Assembly: GCA_016199805.1 (NCBI GenBank)
Contig: JACQGC010000010.1
Coordinates: 1 to 41,085, forward strand
From: Candidatus Nomurabacteria bacterium
GTDB taxonomy: Bacteria > Patescibacteriota > Minisyncoccia > Phycocordibacterales > UBA9973
Direction: 5' to 3'
DNA length: 41,085 nucleotides
Position 1 is the stretch's first letter, and each line of letters starts with the position of its first letter. This document shows positions 1-7,682 of this stretch, piece by piece. The notes under the pieces are model-generated. The model was given only the letters and a program-made list of their open reading frames with translations, ran no database searches and was not told where the DNA came from. The translations under genes were made by a program, and so were the position numbers.

Positions 1-156
1 AACGGCAAAACCGCCGCAATACATCTTTTCAATACAAAACCTTTCTTCGTCTCGCAAATGATGATATTTCATATGACAATTAAAATTAATTTTGCTAATG
101 CATTAATTCTAACTGTCCTACTTCAAAGGTAACTAACTACACAAGAATTCACTTTC

Positions 157-206
157 AGAGACGAGCTTTTTGAGCCTTAAATTTAGGACCTAAAAAGCTC
201 GTCTCT
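157..206. repeat. 15-bp perfect inverted repeat / hairpin upstream of the DGR target gene
   Basis: AGAGACGAGCTTTTT (157-171) and AAAAAGCTCGTCTCT (192-206) are exact reverse complements, separated by a 20-nt loop. Confidence 0.8.
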
Positions 207-264
207 TCTGAGACTTGCCGCAACAAAAGCCAGGGCGAATCTGGCAGCTAGAAAAGGAAAAGTC

Positions 265-915
265 ATGACCACGTCAACAGCAGTAGACCTTCGGGGTCGC
301 GTCTTCGGTTCAGCGGATTGGGAAAGTTATTACGGTTCCCCGAAGCCGCTGGCTGAGGAAGTCGAGGAGATCCTCCAGAGCACCTGTCTCTTTCACCCGA
401 AGAAACGAGTGTTCGAAACCCACTTCGCGTTCGTCGGGGTGCCCGCAATCAACGGCGACGCACTGACGGTGGCTAAGTGGCTCCAGTTGCACCCGCCCTC
501 GGGTCAGCCGAAGTTCTACTTCGGTGAGAATCCGTGGCACGCCGGACAGCCACACACGGATGTTACCGTGCTCCAGCCACGGTTGTACATCACGCTCTGC
601 GACGTCGTTCCGGGCTCGACGTACAAGACGCCCGAAGAGCAGGTGGCTCTGCTTCCCGAGGGCTACGAAGTGCCGGAAACCATCGAGGAGGTCACCAAGG
701 ACATCCTCGGCTTTCGGAGAACCGGAAAGCGGTTCAATCCGAATGTCTGGGCAGCGTGCAAGGAACGGACGGTGCAGACTTCGCAGGCCCTCGCTGGTAG
801 CGTCTCGTGTGTCGGCATCTTCGACGAGGGCGGTCTCGGCGTCAGCAGCTGGGATGGCAGCCGCCGCGGCGACGTCGGTGTGGGTGCCTCCCGGATCCTG
901 AAACTGGAATCCTAG
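265..915 (+). CDS. DGR target (variable) protein
   Basis: 216-aa ORF with AAGGAAAAG upstream. Its 3' end carries the VR, ending in ...WDGSRRGDVGVGASRILKLES. Confidence 0.85.
   Translation: MTTSTAVDLRGRVFGSADWESYYGSPKPLAEEVEEILQSTCLFHPKKRVFETHFAFVGVPAINGDALTVAKWLQLHPPSGQPKFYFGENPWHAGQPHTDVTVLQPRLYITLCDVVPGSTYKTPEEQVALLPEGYEVPETIEEVTKDILGFRRTGKRFNPNVWAACKERTVQTSQALAGSVSCVGIFDEGGLGVSSWDGSRRGDVGVGASRILKLES
780..894 (+). repeat. DGR variable repeat (VR)
   Basis: 115 bp aligned without gaps to 1381-1495. 16 mismatches, all where the TR has A. Shared 3' end GTCGGTGTGGGTGCCTCCCGG is IMH-like. Confidence 0.95.
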
Positions 916-930
916 AGGATTTGATCCTCT
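914..930 (+). other. Hairpin just downstream of VR
   Basis: AGAGGAT-TTG-ATCCTCT: 7-bp perfect stem with a 3-nt loop, 19 bp after the VR end. Position resembles the hairpin downstream of the Bordetella phage VR. Confidence 0.6.
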
Positions 931-939
931 TGAATTCTT

Positions 940-977
940 GAGCCTCCGCGCCAATTTTTTGTGGAGCGCGGAGGCTC
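940..977 (+). terminator. Strong hairpin after the target gene
   Basis: GAGCCTCCGCGC...GCGCGGAGGCTC: 12-bp perfect stem with a T-rich loop. Confidence 0.6.
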
Positions 978-1380
978 TCGGGTAAGTGATTCTTTTATAA
1001 ACATCAAATCTTGTTTCTTAGTTTATTTTGAACAAGTACGAACCACGAGGTTCGTCAGACCTCGTGAAAGCTATGCTTCTACGAGGTCTTTCTATTTTTC
1101 ATACAATGAGTTAAGATATTTAAATCTTGCTAATGAAAGTTGGATTACGGTTCAGCTTCGCGAGAAACTCTTCTTTAAGAGACCACCAGAATGTTGTTGT
1201 TTACGGATGGCGACAGAGTGTGGTAAAAGATAGAGATGGAAATTCTTGCTTTTCTTTAATGAAGGTTTTGTTTTTTAAAAACAGATACTTCTGAATAAAT
1301 ACAGAGAAAAGAGTATATAGGTTTGTAAAAACGGTAAAACTCAATTCTCATTGACTCGGATAAAGACAAGCAAAGTACTT

Positions 1381-1495
1381 TTCGCAGGCCAACGCTGGTA
1401 ACGTCTCGTGTGTCGGCAACTTCGACGAGAACGGTCTCAACGTCAACAACTGGAATGGCAACCGCAACGACAACGTCGGTGTGGGTGCCTCCCGG
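1381..1495 (+). repeat. DGR template repeat (TR)
   Basis: 115 bp, 26 adenines on the + strand. All differences from the VR fall at adenines. Confidence 0.95.
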
Positions 1496-1510
1496 CACTT
1501 CCATTCTCTA

Positions 1511-1539
1511 GAAACACCCTTCTTTATGGAGGGTGTTTC
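1511..1539. other. Hairpin immediately after TR
   Basis: GAAACACCCT / AGGGTGTTTC: 10-bp perfect stem with a 9-nt loop. Lies between the TR and the avd 3' end. Confidence 0.6.
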
Positions 1540-1541
1540 AC

Positions 1542-1892
1542 TTATCTCTCCTTGGTGGATTTAATCCACCCACCAAGCATTTTTCCAATTTCATCGAGAT
1601 CTGCCTCGATGACTATATATGTTTTAGGAGTAATAGCTTTAACATCTTTCATAAGGCGAACGCAGATTTTGAGAAAGTTCAGTTTAACACTGACTTTTTC
1701 TAAAGTCGGAAGTTTCTCTGATTTTGATTGCTGGCTGGCCATGAGAATTCCCTCTAAGACAGTAATTAAGGTACCTTCGCATTTCTGCTACAAGTTGTAG
1801 CGATCTTGTTTTGGAACAATTAAACGCAAGGCATAGAAGTCTTTATACAAGTCGTAAGATTTTTTGATTATAGGTATATCTAGGTCGTTCAT
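1542..1892 (-). pseudogene. avd: DGR accessory protein Avd, interrupted by in-frame TAG at 1788-1790
   Basis: Reading from ATG at 1890-1892 gives MNDLDIPIIKKSYDLYKDFYALRLIVPKQDRYNL*QKCEGTLITVLEGILMASQQSKSEKLPTLEKVSVKLNFLKICVRLMKDVKAITPKTYIVIEADLDEIGKMLGGWIKSTKER, with the Avd-typical 'KSYDLYK' and 'LDEIGKMLGGWIKS' segments. Confidence 0.8.
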
Positions 1893-1895
1893 AAA

Positions 1896-2964
1896 ATGAA
1901 AATTTATAAAGATTTATATTGGTTAATAATTTCGCCATCCGCACTGTTCCGCGCTTGGAATGTCTTTAAGGAGGACAAGAAAAATAAACTTGATGTCATG
2001 GATTTTGAACTTGATCTGGAAAAGAACATTTTTAATCTTTATCGTGATTTGAAAAATGGAATATACAAGCATGGTGCATATAGGGGGTTTTGGATTCACG
2101 ATCCCAAGTTGCGTAGAATCCACAAAGCAATTGTTCGAGATCGCGTTCTTCATCACGCAATTTTTAATGTACTCAACCCAATATTTGAACCGACCTTTAT
2201 TCCAAATTCTTTTTCTTGTCGTGTCGGAAAAGGAACACATAAAGGAATGAAGAAAATGGCGGAAATGCTTCGTACTGTCAGCCAAAATAATACTAAGCAG
2301 TGCTACGCATTGAAGTGTGACATTAGAAAGTTTTTTGATTCTGTTGACCACGATATTCTTTCTGGAATTCTTAATATGAAAATAAAAGACAAAAAGACCC
2401 AAAACCTTCTTTCTGGGATTATTTCCAGTTACTTTACCACTTACGAGAGAGAGAGAGAGAGAGAGTACTTTCCCGCGCAAAAAAGGTATACCAATTGGCA
2501 ATCTGACTTCTCAAATTTTCGCAAATATTTATATGAATGAGTTTGATCAATTTATTAAACATGGTTTAAGGGTAAAATGTTATGTAAGATACACAGACGA
2601 TTTTGTTATTATATCAAATAATTATGACTACTTAAAACAGTTACTTGCGCCCATAAGCTTATTTTTAAAAGAAAAGTTAAAACTGGAACTTCATCCAAGT
2701 AAAGTCAGTATCCGAAAATATCACCAAGGCATTGATTTTCTAGGTTATGTGGCTTTACCTGAACATATTAAACTAAGAACAAAAACTGAACGTAGAATTT
2801 TTACGAAATTGAAGAAAAATGTGCTTTCTTATAAGAAGGAAGAGATTGGCAAATTAAGACTCTACTCTTCTCTGCAATCGTATCTTGGAGTTTTGTCTCA
2901 CGCTAACGCTTACAAACTAGGCCAAAAACTACAGAATAAATTTTGGTTTTGGCTAAATGAATGA
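1896..2964 (+). pseudogene. DGR-type reverse transcriptase split by a frameshift at the (GA)10 tract
   Basis: First part ...CDIRKFFDSVDHDIL.... The second part in another frame contains KGIPIGNLTSQIFANIYMNEFDQFIKH and RYTDDFVII, the RT motifs expected for DGR/group II-like RTs. Confidence 0.9.
2445..2464 (+). repeat. (GA)10 dinucleotide tract inside the RT gene
   Basis: 20 nt of uninterrupted GA. The reading frame changes across it. Confidence 0.95.
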
Positions 2965-2971
2965 ATAACTT

Positions 2972-4177
2972 CTATTTTTTATTTCTTCGCAAGAATGCAG
3001 GTACTGCGCTCCAGTCGTCGCCATCGTCGTCTATAATCGTTTCTTCTTTGGTTTCTTTCTTTTCTAGTCTTTTGACGATGAAGTCGTTATTGTTCATGTT
3101 GTTGTTCAAATTGCCGTTTTGGATGCTGTTGTGTATTTCTTTTTTGATGACCACCGGAGTTTCGTCTTTTACTAGTGTCTGTGGCGCGCCAGTGGTATTG
3201 AAAAGATTCTTGCGGGGCATGTCGGCAGGGAAGTTTGTGGCGATGACGGTAACTTTTATTTCTCCTTTCTTTAGTTTGTTGTCGTGAATTGTTCCGAAGA
3301 TTACTTTTGCGTCTTTGTCGATAGACTCGGTGATTATTTTTGCCGCTTCTTGAATTTCGTTGATAGTCAAATCATCACCGCCGGAGATGGCAAAGAGCAC
3401 ACCCTTGGCGCCATGAATAGAGACTTCGAGAAGAGGGGAATTGATGGCAGCCAAAGCTGCTTTCTCGGCTCGCTTTTCACCGGAAGAGCTACCGATACCC
3501 ATGAGCGCGCTACCGGCATTGGCCATCACGGCCTTGATGTCGGCAAAGTCAACGTTTATAACACCCGGAGTGGTGATAAGGTCGGAAATACCTTCCACTG
3601 CTTGGCGGAGCACGTCGTCGCATTTGACGAAAGCGTCTTTAAAATTGGTGCTTTTTTCGGTCAGTTGGAGCAATTTGTCGTTTGGAATTATGATGATGGC
3701 GTCCACTTCCTTGGCCAATTCCTCGATGCCTTTCTCGGCTATTTTCATGCGGTGATTACCTTCAAAGAAAAATGGCTTGGTGACGACGGCTACCGTGAGT
3801 ATGCCTTGTTCGCGGGCTGCGCGAGCCACTATGGGTGCCGCGCCGGTGCCGGTGCCTCCGCCCATTCCGCAGGCGAGGAAAATCATGTCCGCACCTTTGA
3901 TTACGTCTTGAATTTCGGATTTTGTTTCTTCAGCCGCTTTTTTACCAATCTCTGGGTCCATGCCGGCACCGAGACCTTTGGTTAAATTTTTACCGATGTG
4001 AATTTTTTTCTCAGCGAGCGAGTGATGTAAGTCTTGCGTGTCGGTGTTCATGCAAATAAAAGAGACGCCTTTCACTTTGGAATTTATCATGTGGTTGACC
4101 GCGTTCTTGCCGGAACCGCCGATACCGACGACCATGATGCGAGCGAAACTCTCTATTTCTTGGTTTATTTTTGGCAT
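2972..4177 (-). CDS. ftsZ: Cell division protein FtsZ
   Basis: GMGGGTGTGAAPIVA tubulin signature. Confidence 0.98.
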   Translation of the reverse strand: MPKINQEIESFARIMVVGIGGSGKNAVNHMINSKVKGVSFICMNTDTQDLHHSLAEKKIHIGKNLTKGLGAGMDPEIGKKAAEETKSEIQDVIKGADMIFLACGMGGGTGTGAAPIVARAAREQGILTVAVVTKPFFFEGNHRMKIAEKGIEELAKEVDAIIIIPNDKLLQLTEKSTNFKDAFVKCDDVLRQAVEGISDLITTPGVINVDFADIKAVMANAGSALMGIGSSSGEKRAEKAALAAINSPLLEVSIHGAKGVLFAISGGDDLTINEIQEAAKIITESIDKDAKVIFGTIHDNKLKKGEIKVTVIATNFPADMPRKNLFNTTGAPQTLVKDETPVVIKKEIHNSIQNGNLNNNMNNNDFIVKRLEKKETKEETIIDDDGDDWSAVPAFLRRNKK

Positions 4178-4243
4178 ATTTTTACTTATTAAATACTTAA
4201 CTTATATAGTTAGTACACTATCACTAAGGTAAAAAAAAGTAAA

Positions 4244-4273
4244 CCCGCACACTATTAGATAATAGTGTGCGGG
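4244..4273 (-). terminator. Intrinsic terminator between ftsA and ftsZ
   Basis: CCCGCACACTATT/AATAGTGTGCGGG, followed on the minus strand by TTTACTTTTTTTT. Confidence 0.8.
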
Positions 4274-4282
4274 CAGGCTTTA

Positions 4283-5446
4283 TTAGGGCATCAACTGTTT
4301 GATGCTTGATTTTATTGTGTTTTTTAAATCTTTGAAAAGGTTGGAGATGGAACTTTCTCCGTAGGTCTCACTTTCTTTACTTATAGTCAGGAGTCCGAGC
4401 GCCGCAAACCAAGATGAGTCGCGAAGTTTGGTTTTGGCATTGCCAAAGATTTCCGTTGCCCCCAGGGCAGAAGGAAGTTTCAAGGCGGTCTTGGAAAGTT
4501 CTACCAAGAGCGGGGTGTTGGAACCGCCGCCCACAAACACGATACCAGCCGGCAAAAGTTCCGCTCTTTTTATTTTTTTCAAATTATTCTCTATCAGTTC
4601 AAAAATATCCGACAATCGCGCGTCTATAATCTCGTCCAATTTTTTCTTGGAATACTCCGGCGCTAGGTTTCCGAGTTTTAGGCTTTCGGCTTTGTCCAGT
4701 GGAATTTTAAAACCGAGCGCAATGTCGTTGGTGATCTCTGTTGACCCGATAGAAAAAGTGTAAATGGAAATAAGGAGTCCATTTTCGAAAACGGAAAGGG
4801 AAGTCGTCTGGTCTCCAATGTCTACCAAGGCTACGCCGACGATTTTTTGCTTCTCGGATAAGGCAATATTACTCACAGCCACGGGGGAGGCTATCACGTC
4901 TATAGTTTCTACCCCGGCTTCGGCGATGACTCCGAGTAGGTCTTCCAAATGCTGGATAGAATAGGTAATAAAGAGCGCTTTGGCTTCCAGCTTTGTTCCG
5001 CGCATACCTTCCAATCTGCCCAAAACCTCTTTGCCGTCCAGGCGGAAAGACTGCGCGTAAGTATGTATTATTTTTTTGTTGCCGAGATTCAGATTGTCCT
5101 CGCAGTCTTGTAAAGCTTTATTTATATCCAGGGTGGTGACTTCACCATCGGCTTTTGAAACTATTGTTCCGCCGGAGCTAGTCATGCTTTGCAATGTCGT
5201 GCCCGAGAGAGAAACAAAAGCGCGTTTGATTTTTATATTGGAAGATTTTTCCGCCAAGCTTACGGCCTCTCTCACGCTCGCCGCCGCCAAAGATGGATTT
5301 ACGACATAGCCGTGACGCAAGCCCAAGGTCGGCGCTTCGCCCACACCAATAATTTTAGGATTTTTTTCTCCCTTGATGAATTCTCCGACGACGACTCTGG
5401 TCGTCATCGAGCCCACGTCTATGCCTACTGAAATATTTCTTATCAT
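4283..5446 (-). CDS. ftsA: Cell division protein FtsA
   Basis: Actin-like MIRNISVGIDVGSMTTRVVVGE and GIVFVGGGSNTP. Likely start at 5446 rather than the ORF-track start at 5479. Confidence 0.95.
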   Translation of the reverse strand: MIRNISVGIDVGSMTTRVVVGEFIKGEKNPKIIGVGEAPTLGLRHGYVVNPSLAAASVREAVSLAEKSSNIKIKRAFVSLSGTTLQSMTSSGGTIVSKADGEVTTLDINKALQDCEDNLNLGNKKIIHTYAQSFRLDGKEVLGRLEGMRGTKLEAKALFITYSIQHLEDLLGVIAEAGVETIDVIASPVAVSNIALSEKQKIVGVALVDIGDQTTSLSVFENGLLISIYTFSIGSTEITNDIALGFKIPLDKAESLKLGNLAPEYSKKKLDEIIDARLSDIFELIENNLKKIKRAELLPAGIVFVGGGSNTPLLVELSKTALKLPSALGATEIFGNAKTKLRDSSWFAALGLLTISKESETYGESSISNLFKDLKNTIKSSIKQLMP

Positions 5447-5762
5447 ATTTTGCTTCTCTTTCTTCCATTGTACTACCATGTTCCATTCCGTCCAAATGCA
5501 GCATGCCGTGGATAACTAAAAAGCCCAAAAATTTGGGAAAAGTTCGGCCAAAATTCTTTGCCTCTTTCTTGATGATGTCCGGGCAGAGAACAATTTCTCC
5601 CTTATTTTTTAGAAGTGGGAAAGACAAAATATTCGTGGGCTTGTTTTTGCCCCGGTATTTCTTGTTTAATTCTTTGGAAGTCTTCTGGTTCACATAGGCG
5701 ATAGACAAGGAATACTTTTTCCCCAGAATGTCGTTTTTAATTTTTTCAAAACTCTTTGTCAT
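5355..5762 (-). CDS. ybeY: Endoribonuclease YbeY
   Basis: Zn motif HGMLHLDGMEH and TNILSFP. C-terminus overlaps ftsA. Start could be at 5798. Confidence 0.85.
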   Translation of the reverse strand: MTKSFEKIKNDILGKKYSLSIAYVNQKTSKELNKKYRGKNKPTNILSFPLLKNKGEIVLCPDIIKKEAKNFGRTFPKFLGFLVIHGMLHLDGMEHGSTMEEREAKYDKKYFSRHRRGLDDDQSRRRRIHQGRKKS

Positions 5763-5805
5763 ATAAAAACACATTATCATAACTCTCAATTTATACAAAA
5801 CAAAA

Positions 5806-5845
5806 CCCCGCGCTGACGAGCCGTGGGGCGTTGTCTGGTGCGGGG
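5806..5845 (-). terminator. Terminator of the small gene at 5853-6155
   Basis: CCCCGC/GCGGGG stem, then TTTTG on the minus strand. Confidence 0.6.
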
Positions 5846-5852
5846 GATGATT

Positions 5853-6155
5853 CTAAACACGAGTTCGCTTTTGGGCGGTTGCGTTGTACTCCTCTATCGA
5901 CATCCTCACAATCTTCGTTTTGCTGTCGGCGAACAGCCGTTCCTCTTCGGGATTGAATCCCAGAAAAGGGCCTTGAAGTTCCTCAGTGGTAAAGTGCACG
6001 AAGACGGAGTCTTCGTGCACTGGGTCTTCGTGTTTTTGTCCGCCCGGATAATACGCAACGAGCTGTCCATCATGACGTAAAATCGGGATGATTGGGGCGG
6101 GAAAGAAATCATCTCCCATGGGGTTGTCCCACCCAACTAGCTGAAAATTACTCAT
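5853..6155 (-). CDS. Small orphan protein, 100 aa
   Basis: GAAAGGAG Shine-Dalgarno before ATG, own terminator, -35-like TAGACA and -10-like TATGTT upstream (16-nt spacer). Confidence 0.75.
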   Translation of the reverse strand: MSNFQLVGWDNPMGDDFFPAPIIPILRHDGQLVAYYPGGQKHEDPVHEDSVFVHFTTEELQGPFLGFNPEEERLFADSKTKIVRMSIEEYNATAQKRTRV

Positions 6156-6210
6156 GGCTTTACTCCTTTCTCCGTAAACATAGCATTTACAGGTTTTTTG
6201 TCTACTTTGT

Positions 6211-6477
6211 TTACTTAACTAACAATTTTAACCCAAGCCCATTTGTTATTTTTTGAACAAAGGAAAGGGTGGGATTTATATTACCAGCTTCAAAACGAGC
6301 CAATGCTGACTGAGTCACACCTATTTTCTGAGCCAGTTTTCTTTGAGACATACCTTTTTTATTTCTGGAAATTATAAGAGCACGAATTATTTTGAATTCT
6401 GGTTGTGTCTCAATATAGGCCTTTTTGACTCCAGGTCTTTTGAGCGCTTCTTTTTTGAATTGTTCCAATGTTTTCAT
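6211..6477 (-). CDS. XRE/HTH antitoxin (HigA-like)
   Basis: HTH GMSQRKLAQKIGVTQSALARFEAGNINPTL. Follows the toxin ORF. Confidence 0.85.
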   Translation of the reverse strand: MKTLEQFKKEALKRPGVKKAYIETQPEFKIIRALIISRNKKGMSQRKLAQKIGVTQSALARFEAGNINPTLSFVQKITNGLGLKLLVK

Positions 6478-6481
6478 ACGT

Positions 6482-6817
6482 TTATATGATAGCATATATG
6501 CTATCTTGATGCAAGTGTTTTAATCTGTGGATGGCTTTTTCCAGTTCTTTCTTTGGCATTTTCTGGCTTTTTTTAACAAAAGCATGCAATATCCATATAT
6601 TATCCTTATCAAAAGTATATAGAATTCTCACAGATAAATTTGAAATTATTCTTAATTCGTAAATATTTTTCGCTATCTTTTTAGACCTAGGAGGTCTGAT
6701 TTGTTCACCAAGTTCGTCTAAAAGCTCAAGGGAGTTTAAAATCCTTGCCACTGTTTTATCGTCAAAAGAAAGTAAAAAGACTTGAATGTCGTCAATTAAA
6801 AATTTAACCCTGTTCAT
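6482..6817 (-). CDS. RelE/HigB-type toxin (Gp49-like)
   Basis: KNIYELRIISNLSVRILYTFDKDNIWILHAFVKKSQKMPKKELEKA. Confidence 0.85.
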   Translation of the reverse strand: MNRVKFLIDDIQVFLLSFDDKTVARILNSLELLDELGEQIRPPRSKKIAKNIYELRIISNLSVRILYTFDKDNIWILHAFVKKSQKMPKKELEKAIHRLKHLHQDSIYAII

Positions 6818-6864
6818 AGTTACTTAAAGTTTACTACAGATATACTATATGTAAACCTGCACTC

Positions 6865-7098
6865 TTACTTGGTTACCATCTTGCCAAGTTTTTTGAGTTT
6901 TTCTATTTCTTTGCGGCGAGCCATTCGTTTCAACGCGCTTTTTTTGACTTTCAATTTTGATTCCTGACGGAGGCTGTAGCGGGCGCCTTTGACCTTGCGG
7001 ATGATGCCGGACTCTTGGATGCGACGTGAAAAACGGCGCAATACGCTCGCATTGTTTTCGTTTGGATTTTTCTTCACTTCAATTACTGTTTTTGCCAT
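6865..7098 (-). CDS. rpsU: 30S ribosomal protein S21
   Basis: MAKTVIEVKKNPNENNASVLRRFSRRIQESGIIRKVKGARY. Confidence 0.9.
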   Translation of the reverse strand: MAKTVIEVKKNPNENNASVLRRFSRRIQESGIIRKVKGARYSLRQESKLKVKKSALKRMARRKEIEKLKKLGKMVTK

Positions 7099-7183
7099 AT
7101 AGCCTAGATTAACATATAAAAGATTTTTTGCAAATACCATAAGTTTTTATTGACTTTTTCATTAAAAAATATAGTATGCATGT

Positions 7184-7651
7184 ATGGATCAAACGAGTGA
7201 TTATATAACCGAAGAGAAAAGAGCAGAGCTCCTGTCAGAATTAAAAAACTTAGAGGGCCCAAAAAGAAAAGAGATAATAGACAACCTGGAATACGCCAAA
7301 TCCTTAGGGGATTTGTCTGAAAACGCGGAATATCACCAGGTCCGCGAAGATCAGGGTAAGTTGGAGGAACGCATCGCTAAAGTAAAGCAGATTTTACAAT
7401 CTTCAAAAACCATCGGCAAAAGCGGGGGAGATGTGGTGCAAATCGGCTCCAGCGTGGAAGTGCAAAAAGACGGCTCAAAAGAAACTAAAAAATATGTTAT
7501 AGTAGGTTCTGAAGAGGCGGATATGGCCAAGGGAAAAATTTCCAACCATTCGCCCTTCGGCATCGCTCTCTTTGGCAAAAAGAAAGGTGACAGTGTTTCC
7601 TTTCAGACTCCGGGTGGCGTCGTCAATTATAAAATCGTAAACGTTTCCTAA
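7184..7651 (+). CDS. greA: Transcription elongation factor GreA
   Basis: N-terminal coiled coil ENAEYHQVREDQGKLEERI and C-terminal GNH-like domain. Confidence 0.95.
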   Translation: MDQTSDYITEEKRAELLSELKNLEGPKRKEIIDNLEYAKSLGDLSENAEYHQVREDQGKLEERIAKVKQILQSSKTIGKSGGDVVQIGSSVEVQKDGSKETKKYVIVGSEEADMAKGKISNHSPFGIALFGKKKGDSVSFQTPGGVVNYKIVNVS

Positions 7652-7682
7652 TCTCCGCTCGGTAAATGGCGGATAAACAAAA

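Noticed and set aside
310-954. 214-aa minus-strand ORF overlapping the DGR target
   Set aside because: Antisense of a GC-rich coding region; the plus-strand gene has the RBS and VR.
961-1233. 90-aa ORF between target and TR
   Set aside because: No RBS or domain; overlaps hairpins and competing stems; unlikely to be coding.
1788-1790. TAG as a recoded sense codon
   Set aside because: TAG terminates other genes in the window (e.g. the target gene at 913-915), so reassignment is unlikely.
1408-1800. 130-aa plus ORF running through TR and avd
   Set aside because: It is the TR read in an alternative frame plus antisense of avd.
2479-2484. A6 tract as a programmed -1 frameshift site in the RT
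   Set aside because: The shift needed is +1 (or -2), so standard -1 slippage would not restore the frame; GA unit change explains it better.
3284-3985. 233-aa plus ORF opposite ftsZ
   Set aside because: Shadow ORF antisense to a highly conserved gene.
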